Source: Carideicomes alvinocaridis (GTDB taxonomy: Bacteria; Pseudomonadota; Alphaproteobacteria; Rhodobacterales; Rhodobacteraceae). From it: DNA of 49,837 nucleotides. The translations under genes and the position numbers were made by a program. Location: contig SRJI02000007.1 in assembly GCA_005473895.2 (NCBI GenBank), forward strand, positions 95,001-144,837, in the 5' to 3' direction. This document shows positions 19,666 through 28,486 of this stretch, piece by piece. The notes beneath the pieces were generated by a model that searched no databases, was not told the origin of the DNA, and saw nothing but the letters and a program-made list of their open reading frames with translations. Within the stretch, counting starts at the first letter, position 1, and every line of letters begins with the position of its first letter.

Positions 19666-20982
19666 ATGATCAGCCAGAAGCAGAACGAAGAAATCACCCG
19701 CGTTGGGCCCGGTTCCGCCGCCGGCGAGGTGCTCCGCCGCTACTGGCAACCCGTGGCGCTGGCCGACGAACTGCGCGGCGCGCGGCCGGTGGTGCCGGTC
19801 AAGATCATGGGCGAGGAACTGGTGTTGTTCCGCGACGAGCAGGATAAGCTGGGCCTCATCGCGCGCCATTGCCCGCATCGCGGCGCCGACCTGTGCTTTG
19901 GCCGGCTGGAGGATAACGGCCTGCGCTGTCCCTTCCATGGCTGGCATTTCGACCGCACCGGCCAATGCGTCGACCAGCCGGGCGAGCCCGAGGGCTCGCG
20001 CATGCACGAGCGGATCAAGGCCACCGCCTACCCGGTGGAAGAGCGCAACGGCATCGTCTTTGCCTATGTGGGCCCGGGCGAGCCGCCGGCCTTCCCGAAT
20101 TTCGACTGCTTCCGCGCGCCCGACAGCCATGTCTTTGCCTTCAAGGGGCTGTGGGAATGCAACTGGCTCCAGGCGATGGAGGTGGGGATCGACCCGGCGC
20201 ATGCCTCGTTCCTGCACCGCTTCCTGCAGGACGAGGATCCGGACGAGGCCTATGGCAAGCAGTTCCGCGACAAGGCCGCAAATACCGAGATCCCGATGAC
20301 CAAGCTGCTGCGCGACTACCCGCGCCCCGAGATCCAGGTGGAGGAAACCGAGTACGGCCTGCGCCTGATCGCCCTGCGCCACATGGAAGACGGCCGCACC
20401 CATGTGCGCGTCACCAACCAGATCTTCCCCGAGGCGATCTGCATCCCCATGTCGCGCGAGATGACCATCACCCAGTGGCACGTCCCCGTCGATGACGAGA
20501 CCTGCTACTGGTACTCGATGTTCACCAGCTTCGACAAACCGGTGAACAAGCCGGTGATGCGCGAACAGCGCCTGAAGGAGCATCGCCTGCCGGATTACGC
20601 GCCGCTCAAGAACAAGCGCAACAATTACGGCTACGACCCGGAAGAGCAGGGGACGATGACCTATACCGGCATGGGCATGGACATCAACGTTCACGACCAG
20701 TGGGCGGTGGAAAGCATGGGCCGCATCCAGGACCGCACGGAGGAGCATCTGGGCAAGACCGATGTCGGCATCATCCGCTATCGCCGGATGCTGCGCGCGG
20801 CGATCAAGAACCTCGCCGAAGGGGCGGAAGAGGCGCTGCCGATGCGCGACGGCGAGGATCTCGCCGCGATCAAGGGCCCGATCTCCATCGACACGATCGC
20901 CGAGAACGAAAGCTGGGAAGAGGCCAACCGCCGCGGCGACGCCGCCCGGCGCGAGGCCTGCCCCTGGGACGCGACGGTCTGA
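19666..20982 (+). CDS. Rieske non-haem iron oxygenase, phthalate-dioxygenase type
   Basis: The 438-aa protein has a Rieske [2Fe-2S] motif C69-x-H71 and C88-x2-H91 (HCPHRGADL, CPFHGWHF). The mononuclear iron segment NWLQAMEVGIDPAHASFLH gives H179 and H184, with bridging D176. The C-terminal QWAVESMGRIQDRTEEHLGKTD is typical of the phthalate 4,5-dioxygenase/phenoxybenzoate branch, which acts on aromatic carboxylates by hydroxylation or O-demethylation. The start follows GAGGAGG. These oxygenases need a separate reductase; none is encoded nearby. The GS-like gene begins 3 nt after the stop. Confidence 0.9.
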   Translation: MISQKQNEEITRVGPGSAAGEVLRRYWQPVALADELRGARPVVPVKIMGEELVLFRDEQDKLGLIARHCPHRGADLCFGRLEDNGLRCPFHGWHFDRTGQCVDQPGEPEGSRMHERIKATAYPVEERNGIVFAYVGPGEPPAFPNFDCFRAPDSHVFAFKGLWECNWLQAMEVGIDPAHASFLHRFLQDEDPDEAYGKQFRDKAANTEIPMTKLLRDYPRPEIQVEETEYGLRLIALRHMEDGRTHVRVTNQIFPEAICIPMSREMTITQWHVPVDDETCYWYSMFTSFDKPVNKPVMREQRLKEHRLPDYAPLKNKRNNYGYDPEEQGTMTYTGMGMDINVHDQWAVESMGRIQDRTEEHLGKTDVGIIRYRRMLRAAIKNLAEGAEEALPMRDGEDLAAIKGPISIDTIAENESWEEANRRGDAARREACPWDATV

Positions 20983-20985
20983 ACC

Positions 20986-22449
20986 ATGACGGCAGCGGAC
21001 AGGTTGGGCGCGATCCGCGCCGGGGACATTTTTGCGGCCGGACGGCTGGACGAGGCGGGCGCCGAGGCGGCGGTCGAGGTCATCCAGCAGGCCGAGGCAG
21101 AGGGTGTGGAGACGATCCGCGTCCTCTTTCCCGACCAGCACGGCCTGCTGCGCGGCAAGACGGTCACCGTCGCCGCGCTGCAATCGGTCTTTACCGGCGG
21201 CATCGGCGTGCCGTCCTCGCTGCTGCTGAAGGACACGTCGCACCGGACGGTCTTTCCCATCTGGACGCCGGATGCCGATCCGGCCACCGCGCCCTTCCGG
21301 GGCGGCAGCGACGCGATGCTGGCGCCCGATCCCTCGACCTTCCGCATCCTGCCCTGGTCGCCGCATTCCGCCTGGCTGTTCTGCAGCGCCTCCTACCGCG
21401 ACTGGTCCCCGGTGCCCTTCGATTCCCGGCATGTCCTCGCCTCGGCCGAGGCGCGGCTGGCCGAGCGTGACATGTCGATGCTGGTGGGGCTGGAGGTGGA
21501 GTTCCACCTCTACCGCCTGACCGACGCGAAACGCGCCCATGCCGACGCGATCATGCCCAACACCGCGGTGGAGACGGAGCGGCTGGCCGCCGGCTACCAG
21601 TACCTGACCGAGGCGGTCTATGCCGAGATGGAGCCGGCGCTGGATCTCGTCCGCCGCAATGCCGAGGCGCTGGGGCTGCCGGTTCGGTCCGTCGAGGTGG
21701 AGATGGGGCCGGGGCAGGTGGAGGTGACATTCGCCCCCGCCTCGCCGCTGAAACAGGCGGACAACATGGTGATGTTCCGCACCATGGTGAAACAGGTCTG
21801 CGCCCGCGCGGGGCTGCACGCCACCTTCATGCCGAAGCCGCGGGTGCCGAACGCCGCCTCGACCGGCTGGCACGTGCACCAGTCGCTGCAGGACGGGGAG
21901 GGGCGCAACCTCTTCACCCCCGGGGGCGACGGCGCGATCTCCGACACGGCTTCGGGCTGGATCGCGGGGCTGCTGGCCCATGCCGGCGAAAGCTGCCTGA
22001 TGACCAACCCGACGCTCAACGGCTACAAGCGCTTCCAGCCCTTCCAGCTGGCCCCCAACCGGGTGCAATGGGCCGAGGACAACCGCGGCGCCATGCTGCG
22101 CGGGCTGATGCGACCGGGCGACCCGGCGGCGCGGATCGAGAACCGCGCGCCGGAGCCGTCGGCCAACCCGCATTACTGCATCGCGTCGCAGATCCTCGGT
22201 GGCCTTGCCGGCCTCGACAGCGGAGCGAAGGCGCCGCCGCCCGCGACCGATCCCTACGACACCTCCGCCCCGCCGCTGCCGCGCAGCCTGCTGGAGGCGA
22301 TCGAAGCCTTCGAGGGTGGGTCGCTTTACCGCGAGGCGCTGGGCGACGGCTTTGCCGACTACCTCGGGCGGCTGAAGCGCTGCGAGTGGGACCGCTACCT
22401 CGCGACCATCTCGGAATGGGAGCAGCAGGAATACTTCAACCTGTTCTGA
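20986..22449 (+). CDS. glutamine-synthetase-like gamma-glutamyl ligase
   Basis: The 487-aa protein has GS landmarks: LEVEFHLY (E170/E172), VEMGPGQVEVTFA (about 238-250), GWHVHQSL (H296/H298), APNRVQWAEDNRGAMLR and RIENRAPEPSANPH. The active site therefore looks intact. The N-terminal region is extended and lacks the adenylylation-loop character of housekeeping GlnA, placing it with catabolic GS-like enzymes (GlnA3/PuuA or aniline-type gamma-glutamylation). ATP-dependent ligation of glutamate to an amine is the likely reaction; the amine is unknown. It is cotranscribed with the Rieske gene (3-nt gap), a pairing that recalls aniline-dioxygenase operons, where a GS-like protein precedes Rieske subunits. 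Confidence 0.86.
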   Translation: MTAADRLGAIRAGDIFAAGRLDEAGAEAAVEVIQQAEAEGVETIRVLFPDQHGLLRGKTVTVAALQSVFTGGIGVPSSLLLKDTSHRTVFPIWTPDADPATAPFRGGSDAMLAPDPSTFRILPWSPHSAWLFCSASYRDWSPVPFDSRHVLASAEARLAERDMSMLVGLEVEFHLYRLTDAKRAHADAIMPNTAVETERLAAGYQYLTEAVYAEMEPALDLVRRNAEALGLPVRSVEVEMGPGQVEVTFAPASPLKQADNMVMFRTMVKQVCARAGLHATFMPKPRVPNAASTGWHVHQSLQDGEGRNLFTPGGDGAISDTASGWIAGLLAHAGESCLMTNPTLNGYKRFQPFQLAPNRVQWAEDNRGAMLRGLMRPGDPAARIENRAPEPSANPHYCIASQILGGLAGLDSGAKAPPPATDPYDTSAPPLPRSLLEAIEAFEGGSLYREALGDGFADYLGRLKRCEWDRYLATISEWEQQEYFNLF

Positions 22450-22468
22450 GCCTCAGTCGGGCCGCTGG

Positions 22469-23929
22469 TCAGTCGGGCAGCTGCTCTGGCGGGCGACGCA
22501 CGAAGAACCCCGCCACGATCATGAAGAGCGAGATCGCCGCCCCGGTCAGGAACCCGGCGCGCACCCCGCTGGCGGTCGCCGCCTCGAGCGTGGCGCCATC
22601 CGCCATCAGCGCGCCAATGCGCAGCGACATGATCGACACGAACAGTGCGATGCCCGCCGCGCCCGCCACCTGCTGCACCGTCCCCAGCACCGCGCTGCCG
22701 TGGGAATAGAGCCGCGAAGGCAGCGAGCCGAGGCTCGAGGTGAAGAGCGGCGTGAACAGGAAGGCGAGCCCGACGCTCAGCGCGATATGCGAAGCCAGAA
22801 CGCGCCAGACCGGCGTTTCCAGCCCGAGCGTGGCCATCAGCCAGAGTCCGAGACTCACCGCGCAGGCGCCGGGGATCACCAGCTTGCGCGCGCCGTGACT
22901 GTCGAAGAGCCGCCCGACGGTGGGCGCCAGCAGCCCCATGATCAGCCCGCCGGGCAGCAGGAGAAGCCCCGCCTCCAGCGGCTCCAGCCCCAGCACGTTC
23001 TGCATGTAGATGGGCAGCAGGATGATCATCCCGAACAGCGACATCATGGCAAAGCCCATCATGATCACCGAGACGGTGAAGACCCGCACGCCGAAGGTGC
23101 GCAAATCCAGCAGGGCGCGGTCCTTCCGGCCGAGGCGCAGCTGGCGCAGCACGAAGATCACCAGCACCGCCACGCCCACCAGCAGGGGCAGCCAGGGCGG
23201 GATCGGCCCGCCTTCGCCCCTTGCCTCGCCGATGGCCGACAGCCCGTAGACCACGCCGCCGAAGCCGATGGCCGAGAGCGGAACCGAAATGATGTCGAGC
23301 GGCGCGCGGCGCGGCTCGGTGACGTTGACCAGCCGCGCCCAGCCGAGCGCCAGCGCCGAGAGCCCGATGGGTAGCACCAGCCAGAACATCCAGCGCCAGT
23401 CCAGCAGGTTGAGGATGATGCCCGAGATCGTCGGCCCGATGGCCGGCGCCACCGAGATCACGATGGAGATGTTGCCCATGGTCCGCCCCCGCCGCTCGGG
23501 CGGGACCAGCGTGACCACGGTGGTCATCAAGAGCGGCATCATGATCGCCGTGCCGCTGGCCTGCACCACCCGGCCGAAGATCAGCATGCCCAGCCCCGGG
23601 GAGAGCGCGCAGATCAGCGTTCCGGTGCTGAAGAGCGACATGGCCAGCAGGAAGACCGGGCGGGTATTCAGCCGCTGCAGCAGGAAGCCGGTGACCGGGA
23701 TCACCACCGCCATGGTCAGCAGGAAGGCCGTGGTCAGCCATTGCGCGGCGTTCGCGGTCACGTCCAGGTCATGCATCAGCCGCGGCAGGGCGACGCCCAT
23801 GATGGTCTCGTTCAGGATGACCGTGAAGGCGGAGACCAGCAGCAGGCCGATCACCAGCGTGTTGCGCTCCGAATGGTCGGGGGCCTCGGGGCTCTCGGTC
23901 CCGGCATGGGTGGCGCTGTCGGTCTGCAT
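22469..23929 (-). CDS. MFS efflux transporter, DHA2 (EmrB/QacA-like, 14 TM)
   Basis: The 486-aa protein has about 14 hydrophobic segments. Family motifs are LNETIMGVALPRLMHDLDVT (motif D1), QWLTTAFLLTMAVVIPVTGFL, GRVVQASGTAIMMPLLMTTV (motif B/C region), PPERRGRTMG (motif A), and APAIGPTISGIILNLLDWRWMFW (motif C). It should be a proton-coupled exporter of hydrophobic compounds. It converges on the GS-like gene with a 19-nt gap. No local regulator is present. Confidence 0.92.
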   Translation of the reverse strand: MQTDSATHAGTESPEAPDHSERNTLVIGLLLVSAFTVILNETIMGVALPRLMHDLDVTANAAQWLTTAFLLTMAVVIPVTGFLLQRLNTRPVFLLAMSLFSTGTLICALSPGLGMLIFGRVVQASGTAIMMPLLMTTVVTLVPPERRGRTMGNISIVISVAPAIGPTISGIILNLLDWRWMFWLVLPIGLSALALGWARLVNVTEPRRAPLDIISVPLSAIGFGGVVYGLSAIGEARGEGGPIPPWLPLLVGVAVLVIFVLRQLRLGRKDRALLDLRTFGVRVFTVSVIMMGFAMMSLFGMIILLPIYMQNVLGLEPLEAGLLLLPGGLIMGLLAPTVGRLFDSHGARKLVIPGACAVSLGLWLMATLGLETPVWRVLASHIALSVGLAFLFTPLFTSSLGSLPSRLYSHGSAVLGTVQQVAGAAGIALFVSIMSLRIGALMADGATLEAATASGVRAGFLTGAAISLFMIVAGFFVRRPPEQLPD

Positions 23930-24100
23930 CTGGGATTCCCGGCTGACGGGTGGAAGGGGCCGCGCGGGACCGGCCCGCCGACGGCGCCACAGGTCGCCCG
24001 GCGCCGGGACGGAGTCAAGCCGGGACGGCGCGTTGCGGTCGGGCCGGCCGGGTTTCGCGGGCCGCGCCTGGTGCCCGGCCGCGGTGCTCGTGGAGAGTTC

Positions 24101-24155
24101 GGGAGCGAGGGGCCAGCCCCTCGCGCTCCCCGGGATATTTATGGTCAGAAGAAGC
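24101..24155 (+). repeat. dispersed intergenic repeat, copy 1 (hairpin plus GGGATATTTATGG core)
   Basis: A strong hairpin at 24101-24130 (GCGAGGGG/CCCCTCGC stem, 4-nt loop) runs into a 28-bp core at 24128-24155 that contains GGGATATTTATGGTCAGAAG. The identical 28-bp core occurs inverted at 30839-30866. The element lies just downstream of the DMT transporter gene end, within the 246-bp gap 23930-24175. Confidence 0.85.
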
Positions 24156-24175
24156 AGGGGCGCCGGCGGGGAGGG

Positions 24176-25060
24176 TCATGCCCTGCGGCGGGCGGGGATG
24201 GCGGTGACCAGCAGCAGCCCGGCGATCAGCAGCAGCGCGCCGGCGAGCTTTGGCGCGGTGACCGGTTCGCCGACGATGACGGTGGCGAGGATCCAGGCGG
24301 TCAGCGGCTCGGCCAGGGCCAGGGTCACGGCGGTGCCGGCGGCCACGAGGCGCAGCCCGTAGGTATAGAGCGCGTAGCTCAGGCCGGTGGAGACCATGCC
24401 GAGCATCAGCAGCCAGGGCCAGGCCCCGGGCGCCAGCGCCCAGCCGAGCGGGCGGAGCGCCAGCACCGGCAGAGTGAGCAGCGCCGCGGTGCCGAAAGTG
24501 GCGGCGGCGATGGCGGCGGGCGGGGCATCGCCGCCGAAGCGCGAGGTCAGCAGAGAGTAGCCTGCATAGGCCGCGCCCGACAGCAGGGCCGCGGCGATCC
24601 CGGGGGCGGAGGCGTCGAGCGCCTGGCCCGCCATGGCGAGGATCGTGGCGCCCGCGATGCAAATGGCCTGGCCCAGCAGCCGCAGCCCGCGTGGCAGGCG
24701 GCGGTGGCGCGCAAGCTCCCACAGCAGGACCCAGACGGGGGCCGAGCCGATGGTGAGCGCGGTGCCGATGCCCACGCCCACGTCGAGCACGGCGCGGAAG
24801 AAGAGCAGGTTGTAGGCCGCCATGGCCCCCCCGGCCGCCAGCAGCCAGGGCGCGCGCAGCCCGGCCAGCGCCCGGCGCGAGGGGCCGTGCAGCGCCGCGA
24901 TGGCCAGAAGGGTCAGCGCCCCGACGAGCAGCCGCAGCGCGCCCACCACCAGCGGATCGCGCGCGGCGGGCAGCAGCGCCTGCAGCGTGCCGGTACTGCC
25001 CCAGAGCATCGCCGCCCCCAGCACCGCCGCCACGCCCAGCCCTCTGGCCCCTGCCTGCAT
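24176..25060 (-). CDS. EamA/DMT-superfamily transporter
   Basis: The 294-aa protein has ten predicted TM segments in two homologous halves. It shows EamA features: GAAMLWGSTGTLQAL at the first helix, RLLVGALTLL, NLLFFRAVLDVGVGIGTALT and, in the second half, GLRLVAAGTAVTLALAEPLTAWILA with GALLLIAGLLLV. It is a likely exporter of amino acids or other metabolites. Its start is preceded by tandem GGGGAC hexamers (reverse strand of about 25063-25088), which include purine-rich Shine-Dalgarno-like sequence. Confidence 0.9.
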   Translation of the reverse strand: MQAGARGLGVAAVLGAAMLWGSTGTLQALLPAARDPLVVGALRLLVGALTLLAIAALHGPSRRALAGLRAPWLLAAGGAMAAYNLLFFRAVLDVGVGIGTALTIGSAPVWVLLWELARHRRLPRGLRLLGQAICIAGATILAMAGQALDASAPGIAAALLSGAAYAGYSLLTSRFGGDAPPAAIAAATFGTAALLTLPVLALRPLGWALAPGAWPWLLMLGMVSTGLSYALYTYGLRLVAAGTAVTLALAEPLTAWILATVIVGEPVTAPKLAGALLLIAGLLLVTAIPARRRA

Positions 25061-25256
25061 CGCCGTCCCCGTCCCCGTCCCGGTCCCGAAGCCCGGACCC
25101 TAGGCGATCCCGCCGACCGGGGGAAGCGAGGGAGCGGGGCGGTGGAAGGCCTTCGCCACCTGCCATCACCATCCGGCATGAGGCGCCGCACCAAAGACGA
25201 ATTGACGCGGCAGGTCTTCTGACCAATCCTGCGCGCGATTGCCGGAGGCCCGCCCG

Positions 25257-26495
25257 ATGACCAAAACCCCGCTTTTCACGCCCGTGCTGCTGGTCGGCTG
25301 CGCGATCATCCTCGTGAGCTTCGCGATCCGCGCCTCCTTCGGCGTGTTCCAGATCCCCATCGCCGAGGAATTCGGCTGGCTGCGGAGCGAGTTCTCCCTG
25401 GCGATCGCACTGCAGAACCTGTTCTGGGGCATCGGCCAGCCGATCTTTGGCGCGCTGGCCGAGAAGATCGGCGACCGCAAGGCAATCATCCTCGGCGCGC
25501 TGGTCTATGCGGGCGGGCTGCTGCTGTCCTCGGGGGCGACCACGCCCGTCGCGCTGCAGGCCTACGAGGTGCTGGTGGGCTTCGGCATCGCCGGCACCGG
25601 CTTCGGCGTGATCCTCGCCGTGGTGGGCCGCGCCAGCTCGGACGCCAACCGGTCCATGTCGCTGGCCATCGCCACGGCGGCCGGGTCGGCGGGGCAGATC
25701 TTCGGCGCGCCGGTGGCGGAATACCTGCTGGGCTTCATGTCCTGGCAGATGGTCTTCGTCACCTTCGCGGCGCTGATCGTCGCGGTGCTGGCGCTGCTGC
25801 CGCTGATGCGCGCGCCGCAGCCGGTGTCGCGCGGCGAGCTGGAGGAGAGCATGGGCGAGATCCTGACCCGCGCCTTCCGCGACCCGTCCTTCGCGCTGAT
25901 CTTCATCGGCTTCTTTTCCTGCGGCTACCAGCTGGCCTTCGTCACGGCGCATTTCCCGGCGCTGGTGACCGAGCTTTGCGGGCCGATCATGGCGGGCGGC
26001 ATCCTGCACCAGCTGGGGATCACCACGACCTCGGCGCTGGGGGCGGTGTCGATCTCCTTCATCGGGCTGTTCAACATCGGGGGCACGCTGCTGGCCGGCT
26101 GGCTGGGCAACCATTTCCCCAAGAAATACCTGCTGGCCGGGATCTATGTGGGGCGCACGCTGCTGGCCTCGTGGTTCATCCTGATGCCGATCACCCCGGC
26201 CAGCGTGCTGATCTTCTCGGCCGGGATGGGGGCGCTGTGGCTGGCCACGGTGCCGCTGACCTCGGGGCTGGTCGCGCATCTCTACGGGCTGCGCTACATG
26301 GGCACGCTTTACGGCATCGTCTTCTTCAGCCACCAGCTGGGCGGCTTCGTGGGCGTCTGGCTGGGCGGCAAGATGTACGACATCTACGGCGATTACACGC
26401 TGGTCTGGTGGATCGGCGTCGCGGTGGGGGCGCTGTCGGCAATCGTCCACCTGCCGGTGCGGGAAAACCGCGGCGCCGTGGGCCTGCCGGCCTGA
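25257..26495 (+). CDS. MFS transporter, monocarboxylate/oxalate-formate-type
   Basis: The 412-aa protein has about 12 TM segments. N-terminal RASFGVFQIPIAEEFGWLRSEFSLA, then GQPIFGALAEKIGDRKAIILG (motif A) and, in the second half, GWLGNHFPKKYLLAGIYVGRT and GLRYMGTLYGIVFFSHQLGG are typical of the MCT/OFA-like branch. A substrate such as a small carboxylate is plausible. The ATG at 25257 follows GGAGG with 8-nt spacing; an upstream in-frame TTG is not needed. It is divergent from the DMT transporter gene. Confidence 0.9.
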   Translation: MTKTPLFTPVLLVGCAIILVSFAIRASFGVFQIPIAEEFGWLRSEFSLAIALQNLFWGIGQPIFGALAEKIGDRKAIILGALVYAGGLLLSSGATTPVALQAYEVLVGFGIAGTGFGVILAVVGRASSDANRSMSLAIATAAGSAGQIFGAPVAEYLLGFMSWQMVFVTFAALIVAVLALLPLMRAPQPVSRGELEESMGEILTRAFRDPSFALIFIGFFSCGYQLAFVTAHFPALVTELCGPIMAGGILHQLGITTTSALGAVSISFIGLFNIGGTLLAGWLGNHFPKKYLLAGIYVGRTLLASWFILMPITPASVLIFSAGMGALWLATVPLTSGLVAHLYGLRYMGTLYGIVFFSHQLGGFVGVWLGGKMYDIYGDYTLVWWIGVAVGALSAIVHLPVRENRGAVGLPA

Positions 26496-26511
26496 GCCTC
26501 GGGGTCCCGGC

Positions 26512-27426
26512 TCAGCGGCCGAGTTCGAGCATCGCGGTCACGACTTCCCGTGTATGGGTGTAGGGCAGGCCGTGCCCGGCGCCGTTGATCACCTCGTGGA
26601 GCGCGGTCCGGTTCCATTGCGCCAGGTCGCCCATCGCCCGGATCGGGATCATCCGGTCCTCGCGGGCCCAGATCGCGGTGACCGGCAGATCGGATTGCGC
26701 GAGGCTGCGATGCGCCTGCTGCTGGTCGCCGGCGAGGATCCCGCGCAGGGACGAGACCACCGCGGGGATATAGCCGCGCCAGCGCAGCTCTGCCTGCTGG
26801 CGGTCGACGATGTCAGGCACGGCGGAGGGCAGGGATCGCTCTGCCTCGGTCGCCTTGCGGTGGCTGTGCGGGAAGAAGGTCAGCGCCAGCCAGTCGCCCA
26901 GCAGGGGAATGTCGCGGACGATGCGCATCGTCGGGCCGACCGTGATGCGGATGCCGGCCGGCGCGATCAGGATCAGCTGGCGCAGGCGGCCGGGATTGGC
27001 CTCGGCAAAGGCGGTGGCGATGGCGCCGCCCATGGAATAGCCGATCAGGGTGAAATCGTCCTCGATTCCCTGGTTGCCCAGCAAGTCGTCGAGCTGGCGC
27101 AGGAAGAAGTCGCGGTTCTGCCGGCCCGGCGGCCGGTCGGAATAGCCCCGCCCGTAAAGGTCGTAGATCAGCACCCGGTAGCCCGCTTCGGACAGCTGCC
27201 GGGCCATGCCTTCCCAGACGAAGGACGGGGTGGTCAGGCCATGGACGCAGACCGCGATCGGCCCGCGCGTGGGACCGATCCAGCGGTAATGCGTGGTGCC
27301 CTGCGACAGCGGCGCAAAGCGGCCCGGCGCCCCGGCGCGGACCTCCTCGGACATCGGGCTGCGAAAGGCCTCCACCCCGAAAGGCGCCGCGATCACCAGC
27401 GCTATCAGGGCGACCCAGGCGATCAT
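26512..27426 (-). CDS. alpha/beta hydrolase, membrane-anchored
   Basis: The 304-aa protein starts with a hydrophobic anchor or signal segment (1-20, MIAWVALIALVIAAPFGVEA). Hydrolase features are oxyanion-loop VHG (61-63), nucleophile S131 in GYSMGG, acidic residue in WAREDRMIP and histidine in GAGHGLPYTH. It is likely a periplasmic or membrane-associated esterase or lipase-like enzyme of unknown substrate. Its ATG overlaps the stop of the cyclodeaminase-like gene (27423-27426, ATGA), so the two are translationally coupled. Confidence 0.87.
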   Translation of the reverse strand: MIAWVALIALVIAAPFGVEAFRSPMSEEVRAGAPGRFAPLSQGTTHYRWIGPTRGPIAVCVHGLTTPSFVWEGMARQLSEAGYRVLIYDLYGRGYSDRPPGRQNRDFFLRQLDDLLGNQGIEDDFTLIGYSMGGAIATAFAEANPGRLRQLILIAPAGIRITVGPTMRIVRDIPLLGDWLALTFFPHSHRKATEAERSLPSAVPDIVDRQQAELRWRGYIPAVVSSLRGILAGDQQQAHRSLAQSDLPVTAIWAREDRMIPIRAMGDLAQWNRTALHEVINGAGHGLPYTHTREVVTAMLELGR

Positions 27427-28334
27427 GACCGCCAGGCCTCGAGTATGTATCGGGCCGTCATCAGGTCCAGATGGGCGCCGCCGCCATTCTTGAACAGCGT
27501 GATCTCGTCGTCGGAGCCGCGCCGCATCGCCCCGGCCTCGTAGTAATCCGCCAGCACCCGGTCGCGGGTCAGCGCGCCGCTTTCCAGCGGGATTTTCATC
27601 TCGCCGATATGGCCCAGCGTGGTATCGTAGCTGTCGACGAAGATCCGCGCCCGCTCCAGCGCGCGGTCGTCGGCTTCGCGCATGTCGGGGCGGTAGGCGC
27701 CGATCAGGTCCAGGTGCTGGCCGGGCTGCAGCCAGTCGCCGCGGATCACCGGCTCGGTGGACATGGTGGCGCAGCAGATGATGTCGGCCGCCTTCACCGC
27801 CGCCTCGAGGTCCTCGGCCACGCGCAGGCCCGGGATCTCGGCGGCCATGTCATGCGCCTTGGACGCCGTGCGGTTCCACACGGTGAAGCGCGCGCCCGGG
27901 AAGCCCGCGCCATAGGCCTCTACCAGCGAATGGCCCACCGTGCCGGCGCCGACGATCAGGATCTCGCGGCTGTCCCGCCGCGCGAGCTTGAGCGCGCCGC
28001 AGAGGGAATCCCCGGCGGTCTTCCACTTGGTCACAAGGTGGAAATCCACCAGCGCCTCCAGCGTGCCGTCCGTGTCGGAAAACAGGCTGACCGCGCCGTT
28101 CACCATCGGCTTTCCGGCCTTCGGGTTGCCCGGAAAGATGGTGGCCGATTTCACCGCCAGCCCCAGCCCGTCGATCCAGGCCCCGCGATTGAGCAGCGTG
28201 TCGTCGCCGCGATAGAGGAATCCGTCTGTGATCTCCGCGCGCGGCAGGTCGTGCCCGGCATCCAGCGCAGCGGTCAGGTCCAGCCAGTCGAGCCGCGCCT
28301 CGCCCTCGGCGAAGGGTATCATCGGTATCGCCAT
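27423..28334 (-). CDS. ornithine cyclodeaminase/mu-crystallin family protein
   Basis: The 303-aa protein has the family's N-terminal part (GLGLAVKSATIFPGNPKAGK, FSDTDGTLEALVDF with catalytic-type Asp/Glu, TKWKTAGDSLCGALKLARR) and a Rossmann NAD(P) site ILIVGAGTVGHSLVEAYG. It ends with GAYRPDMREADDRAL and FKNGGGAHLDLMTARYI. Members act as ornithine cyclodeaminases, ketimine reductases or opine-type dehydrogenases, so the exact substrate is open. The ATG at 28334 is preferred over a GTG 12 nt upstream. A structured 140-bp upstream region (inverted repeat 28383-28470) may control it. Confidence 0.88.
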   Translation of the reverse strand: MAIPMIPFAEGEARLDWLDLTAALDAGHDLPRAEITDGFLYRGDDTLLNRGAWIDGLGLAVKSATIFPGNPKAGKPMVNGAVSLFSDTDGTLEALVDFHLVTKWKTAGDSLCGALKLARRDSREILIVGAGTVGHSLVEAYGAGFPGARFTVWNRTASKAHDMAAEIPGLRVAEDLEAAVKAADIICCATMSTEPVIRGDWLQPGQHLDLIGAYRPDMREADDRALERARIFVDSYDTTLGHIGEMKIPLESGALTRDRVLADYYEAGAMRRGSDDEITLFKNGGGAHLDLMTARYILEAWRS

Positions 28335-28382
28335 TCTCGCCTGCACTCGCCTCGTTGGGAATTTTGCGAAATGTTAGAGCTT

Positions 28383-28470
28383 GAAATACCTGCTGTGAAC
28401 ATGGCGGGAGGGTGCGGAGGGCGCCCGGAGCGGATTTATTTCACCGCGGTGCGCGCCATGCTGGTATTTC
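28383..28470. other. long imperfect inverted repeat upstream of the cyclodeaminase operon
   Basis: GAAATACC (28383-28390) and CATGGCG (28400-28406) have reverse complements in the same order from outside inward, GGTATTTC (28463-28470) and CGCCATG (28454-28460). The spacing between half-elements differs (9 versus 2 nt). The loop carries two small palindromes, GGGCGCCC and ACCGCGGT. It lies in the 5' region of the minus-strand operon starting at 28334. Confidence 0.55.
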
Positions 28471-28486
28471 TCCCAGCCGAGTCGCG

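Noticed and set aside
19423-22173. A 916-codon open frame on the minus strand opposite the Rieske and GS-like genes
   Set aside because: It is antisense to two genes with clear catalytic motifs; its composition (His/Arg/Gly-rich, no domain) is that of a high-G+C shadow.
22451-22480. Short direct repeat TCAGTCGGGC near the GS-like gene end
   Set aside because: One copy is part of the MFS gene's last codons and the other the adjacent spacer; too short to be more than chance.
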